The notes beneath the pieces were generated by a model. The model did no database searches. It saw nothing but the letters and a program-made list of their open reading frames with translations, and was not told the DNA's origin. A DNA stretch of 64,000 nt from positions 231,342 through 295,341 of the forward strand of contig MEOL01000050.1 in assembly GCA_001769215.1 (NCBI GenBank). Reading direction: 5' to 3'. This stretch comes from Bacteroidetes bacterium GWF2_41_31. GTDB lineage: Bacteria > Bacteroidota > Bacteroidia > Bacteroidales > F082. The number at the start of each line of letters is the position of its first letter. Positions within the stretch are counted from its first letter, which is position 1. A program made the position numbers and the translations under genes. This document shows, in pieces, positions 63,977-64,000 of the stretch.

Positions 63977-64000
63977 GTTCAATCTTTAAAACTCGTTAAA

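Overview
The window is chromosomal DNA of a member of the phylum Bacteroidota (order not resolved; an environmental Bacteroidales-like organism is plausible). This rests on several things read in the sequence: many secreted proteins ending in type IX secretion (T9SS) C-terminal sorting domains, a GLPGLI protein paired with a TonB-dependent-type outer-membrane barrel, FISUMP (Fib_succ_major) lipoproteins, and repeated TAnnTTTG -7 boxes just upstream of genes. No rRNA, CRISPR array, transposase or integrase was found.

Layout. 0-1.1 kb: the 3' half of a tRNA-Met gene (probable attachment scar), a small unknown ORF, and an intact tRNA-Lys(CTT) followed by two partial 5' copies carrying a palindrome in the D-loop. 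1.2-6.9 kb: housekeeping genes meaB, trkA-trkH, prfB with a classical +1 programmed frameshift, and recX. 7-8.6 kb: an AT-rich hipB-hipS-hipT operon, a three-part HipA-type kinase toxin system. 8.9-14.6 kb: an M3 peptidase, a beta-lactamase-fold lipoprotein and a Gp37/Gp68-type (DUF5131) protein, set among palindromic repeats and three separate remnants of a restriction-methylase C-terminus. 14.9-16.6 kb: two minus-strand genes of unknown function, each bounded by long imperfect palindromes that look like integron attC sites. 16.8-17.9 kb: repeats and a 34-codon mini-ORF. 17.9-27 kb: a two-component system divergent from the GLPGLI/outer-membrane barrel operon, a small LuxR regulator with a secreted Ser-rich protein, and a CarboxypepD_reg-like protein.

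27-49 kb is a long minus-strand block of exported proteins: FISUMP lipoproteins, PD40 propeller proteins with T9SS tails, serine hydrolases, M1 and M16 peptidases, a DUF5700-like peptidase, and a large BNR/PKD/CUB protein. Several are local duplicates, and some are remnants or carry stop codons. 49-58 kb holds regulators (AraC, LytTR/LytS pair, membrane LuxR), a divergent isochorismatase-fold protein and two M28 peptidases.

57.9-64 kb is again accessory: a broken hsdM tail, a second copy of the mini-ORF repeat, a nitroreductase and an FMN-binding oxidoreductase separated by two more attC-like sites, then an ABC-permease/M1-peptidase fusion with a 5'-truncated ABC ATPase.

The most interesting signal is the set of four attC-like sites in two clusters without an integrase. 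In three sites the paired arms differ only at positions that are G.T wobbles on the + strand, which is the bottom strand relative to the cassette genes. In the first cluster the start of each cassette is complementary to the R''-like box of its own site. Both features are expected of integron cassettes.
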